Shown: positions 4,948 to 5,914 of the stretch, piece after piece
Layout: each line of letters opens with the position of its first letter
How positions within the stretch are numbered: the stretch's first letter is position 1
Program-made: the position numbers and the translations under genes
The notes under the pieces: generated by a model
Database searches by the model: none
What the model was told of the DNA's origin: nothing
The model's input: the letters and a program-made list of their open reading frames with translations, nothing else
Assembly: GCA_004366215.1 (NCBI GenBank)
Contig: SIRY01000223.1
Coordinates: 1-5,914, forward strand
Reading direction: 5' to 3'
Origin: Actinomycetota bacterium
GTDB taxonomy: Bacteria; Actinomycetota; Acidimicrobiia; Acidimicrobiales; Acidimicrobiaceae
Length of the DNA: 5,914 nucleotides

Positions 4948-5914
4948 GGCCCACCTGCTCGAGGCGCTCGCGCCAGCGGGTGTGAGCATCCGCCCCCACC
5001 CGACGAGCAGCGAGCTCGCCTGCTGCCAGCCAGACGACACAGCTCGGATCCGCCTGCGCGAAGGCCCACAGTATGGGCTCGCCCTCCGCTGGCGTCCGTA
5101 GCAACGTCGCGGCGATGAGCTGACGCTGCTCGGGGCGTACCGCCTCAGCGAGCAGCCCGACGTCGACACCTGCTCGCTCCATCCACCCGGCGACCTCCCG
5201 CACGTCGAGGTCGGCGACCCCTCGGCGTAGCGACGCGACAGCCGTCTCGACCGCCTCTCTCCAGCGTCCGAGACCAGCCAAGCAACGCGCTCGCAAGCCT
5301 TCGAGACGAGCAGGATCGACCACCAAGCCGTCAGCGTCTTCGACCCGCTCCACGATCTGCTCGAGCGCAGCGAGCGCCTCAGCCAGCTCACCACGCTGGG
5401 CACACACGCGAGCGAGCGCCTCGAGCGCGAACGCTCGCGGAACACCCGGTTGGACCTCGAGCGCGGCGACGCAGCGCGTCGCGTCGTCGAGACGCCCGAG
5501 CGCAAGAGCGCTCTCCACGCCAGCGAGCAAGCCGAGTTTGCGCAGGGGCCCTGGGGGTGCCTCGAGGATCGCTCGGTCGACGAGCTCGAGGACCGCGGCG
5601 TGCTCACCTGCGAGCAGCAGCGAGCGAGCCTCGTGGACGAGTGCCTCGAGCGGATCGCTCGCCGACGAGTTGTGTGAGGCGACGCGAAGATTGCGCTCTC
5701 CCTTGGCACGCCTGCGCATCACGACGTCGAGGTAGCCAAGGTGCACGAGGAACAGCTCTGACGCCCGAGCTGCAACGACGGGCCGAGTTCCATCTCGCGT
5801 CCAGACCGTCTCGTGGATCGCACCGCGCCACGTGGCGGCCGCTCTCCGAAAGAGGCGCACGGCGAAGTGATCCGCGTAGGTCAGGCCGACACCTGTGAGG
5901 TTGCGAATGCGAAC
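4916..5914 (-). CDS. C-terminal part of a family 2 glycosyltransferase with TPR-like repeats (partial at right edge)
   Basis: The frame is open to the right edge, so the 332 visible residues are the C-terminal part of a longer protein. The GTG at 5860 is internal: the 18 codons before it continue the same domain. Residues 16-80 carry landmarks of the end of a TPR-linked GT2 domain: HFAVRLFRR at 16-24, WRGAIHETV at 29-37, and a distal segment VHLGYLDVVMRRRAKGERN at 57-75, matching the family pattern HxGY...K..RNL. The nucleotide-sugar-binding and DxD parts would lie outside the window. From about 85 on come paired amphipathic Ala/Leu/Glu-rich helices resembling degenerate TPR units, for example ALVHEARSLLLAGEHAAVLE at 91-110, the region around 140-170, and LRARCLAGLGRWREAVETA near 205-225. 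No signal peptide or membrane helix is seen in this part. Likely role is sugar transfer to a protein or polysaccharide; the acceptor is unknown. The last 32 bases overlap the end of the convergent S51-like gene. Confidence 0.72.
   Translation of the reverse strand, partial: VRIRNLTGVGLTYADHFAVRLFRRAAATWRGAIHETVWTRDGTRPVVAARASELFLVHLGYLDVVMRRRAKGERNLRVASHNSSASDPLEALVHEARSLLLAGEHAAVLELVDRAILEAPPGPLRKLGLLAGVESALALGRLDDATRCVAALEVQPGVPRAFALEALARVCAQRGELAEALAALEQIVERVEDADGLVVDPARLEGLRARCLAGLGRWREAVETAVASLRRGVADLDVREVAGWMERAGVDVGLLAEAVRPEQRQLIAATLLRTPAEGEPILWAFAQADPSCVVWLAAGELAARRVGADAHTRWRERLEQVGLSSRPWAAAG

Noticed and set aside
4627..5709. Minus-strand open frame of 360 codons spanning the S51-like gene and the glycosyltransferase end
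   Set aside because: It is rich in Ser and Arg, has no domain, and overlaps two genes with recognisable motifs in other frames.
4916..5914. Frequent CTCGAG and GCTCGAGC words in the glycosyltransferase tail and elsewhere, considered as a repeat or binding site
   Set aside because: They have no regular spacing and follow from preferred codons for Leu-Glu and similar pairs in helical, GC-rich coding sequence.

Overview
The window is GC-rich (clearly above 60% by eye) with GTG starts, GC-rich third codon positions and tightly packed genes. This fits a high-GC actinobacterium; an acidimicrobial lineage is a guess from the gene style, not something the sequence proves. No rRNA, tRNA, mobile element, CRISPR array or phage gene was seen, and there is no gene-free stretch longer than about 60 bases.

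Minus-strand operon (positions 4190 down to 1). It reads, in transcription order: a 3-hydroxybutyryl-CoA dehydrogenase; a coenzyme-B12-dependent acyl-CoA mutase of the ethylmalonyl-CoA mutase (MeaA/Ecm) type, coupled to the dehydrogenase by a stop/start overlap; a small two-helix membrane protein with a degenerate GGDEF domain; shikimate kinase; and the first codons of another gene, probably 3-dehydroquinate synthase, behind a strong AGGAGG site. The first two genes suggest C4/C5 acyl-CoA chemistry (3-hydroxybutyryl-CoA, crotonyl-CoA, ethylmalonyl-CoA, methylsuccinyl-CoA). The last two are chorismate biosynthesis. The GGDEF-like gene sits between these two unrelated blocks.

Plus-strand gene (about 4255 to 4947). 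It is divergent from the operon and encodes a peptidase S51/cyanophycinase-like protein with a class I glutamine-amidotransferase-like fold. The two divergent starts are about 65 bases apart. Each has a TANNNT -10 box placed so that transcription would begin at or next to the start codon, suggesting leaderless mRNAs.

Right end (minus strand, 5914 down to 4916). This is the C-terminal part of a family 2 glycosyltransferase fused to TPR-like helical repeats. The gene enters from beyond the window, and its 3' end overlaps the end of the S51 gene tail to tail by 32 bases.

Overall this is mostly ordinary chromosomal core and central-metabolism sequence. The points most worth a second look are the GGDEF domain that has lost its catalytic signature but keeps the RxxD inhibitory-site motif, the dehydrogenase-mutase pairing, the paired leaderless-type promoters, and the convergent coding overlap. 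I saw no convincing new multi-gene system.
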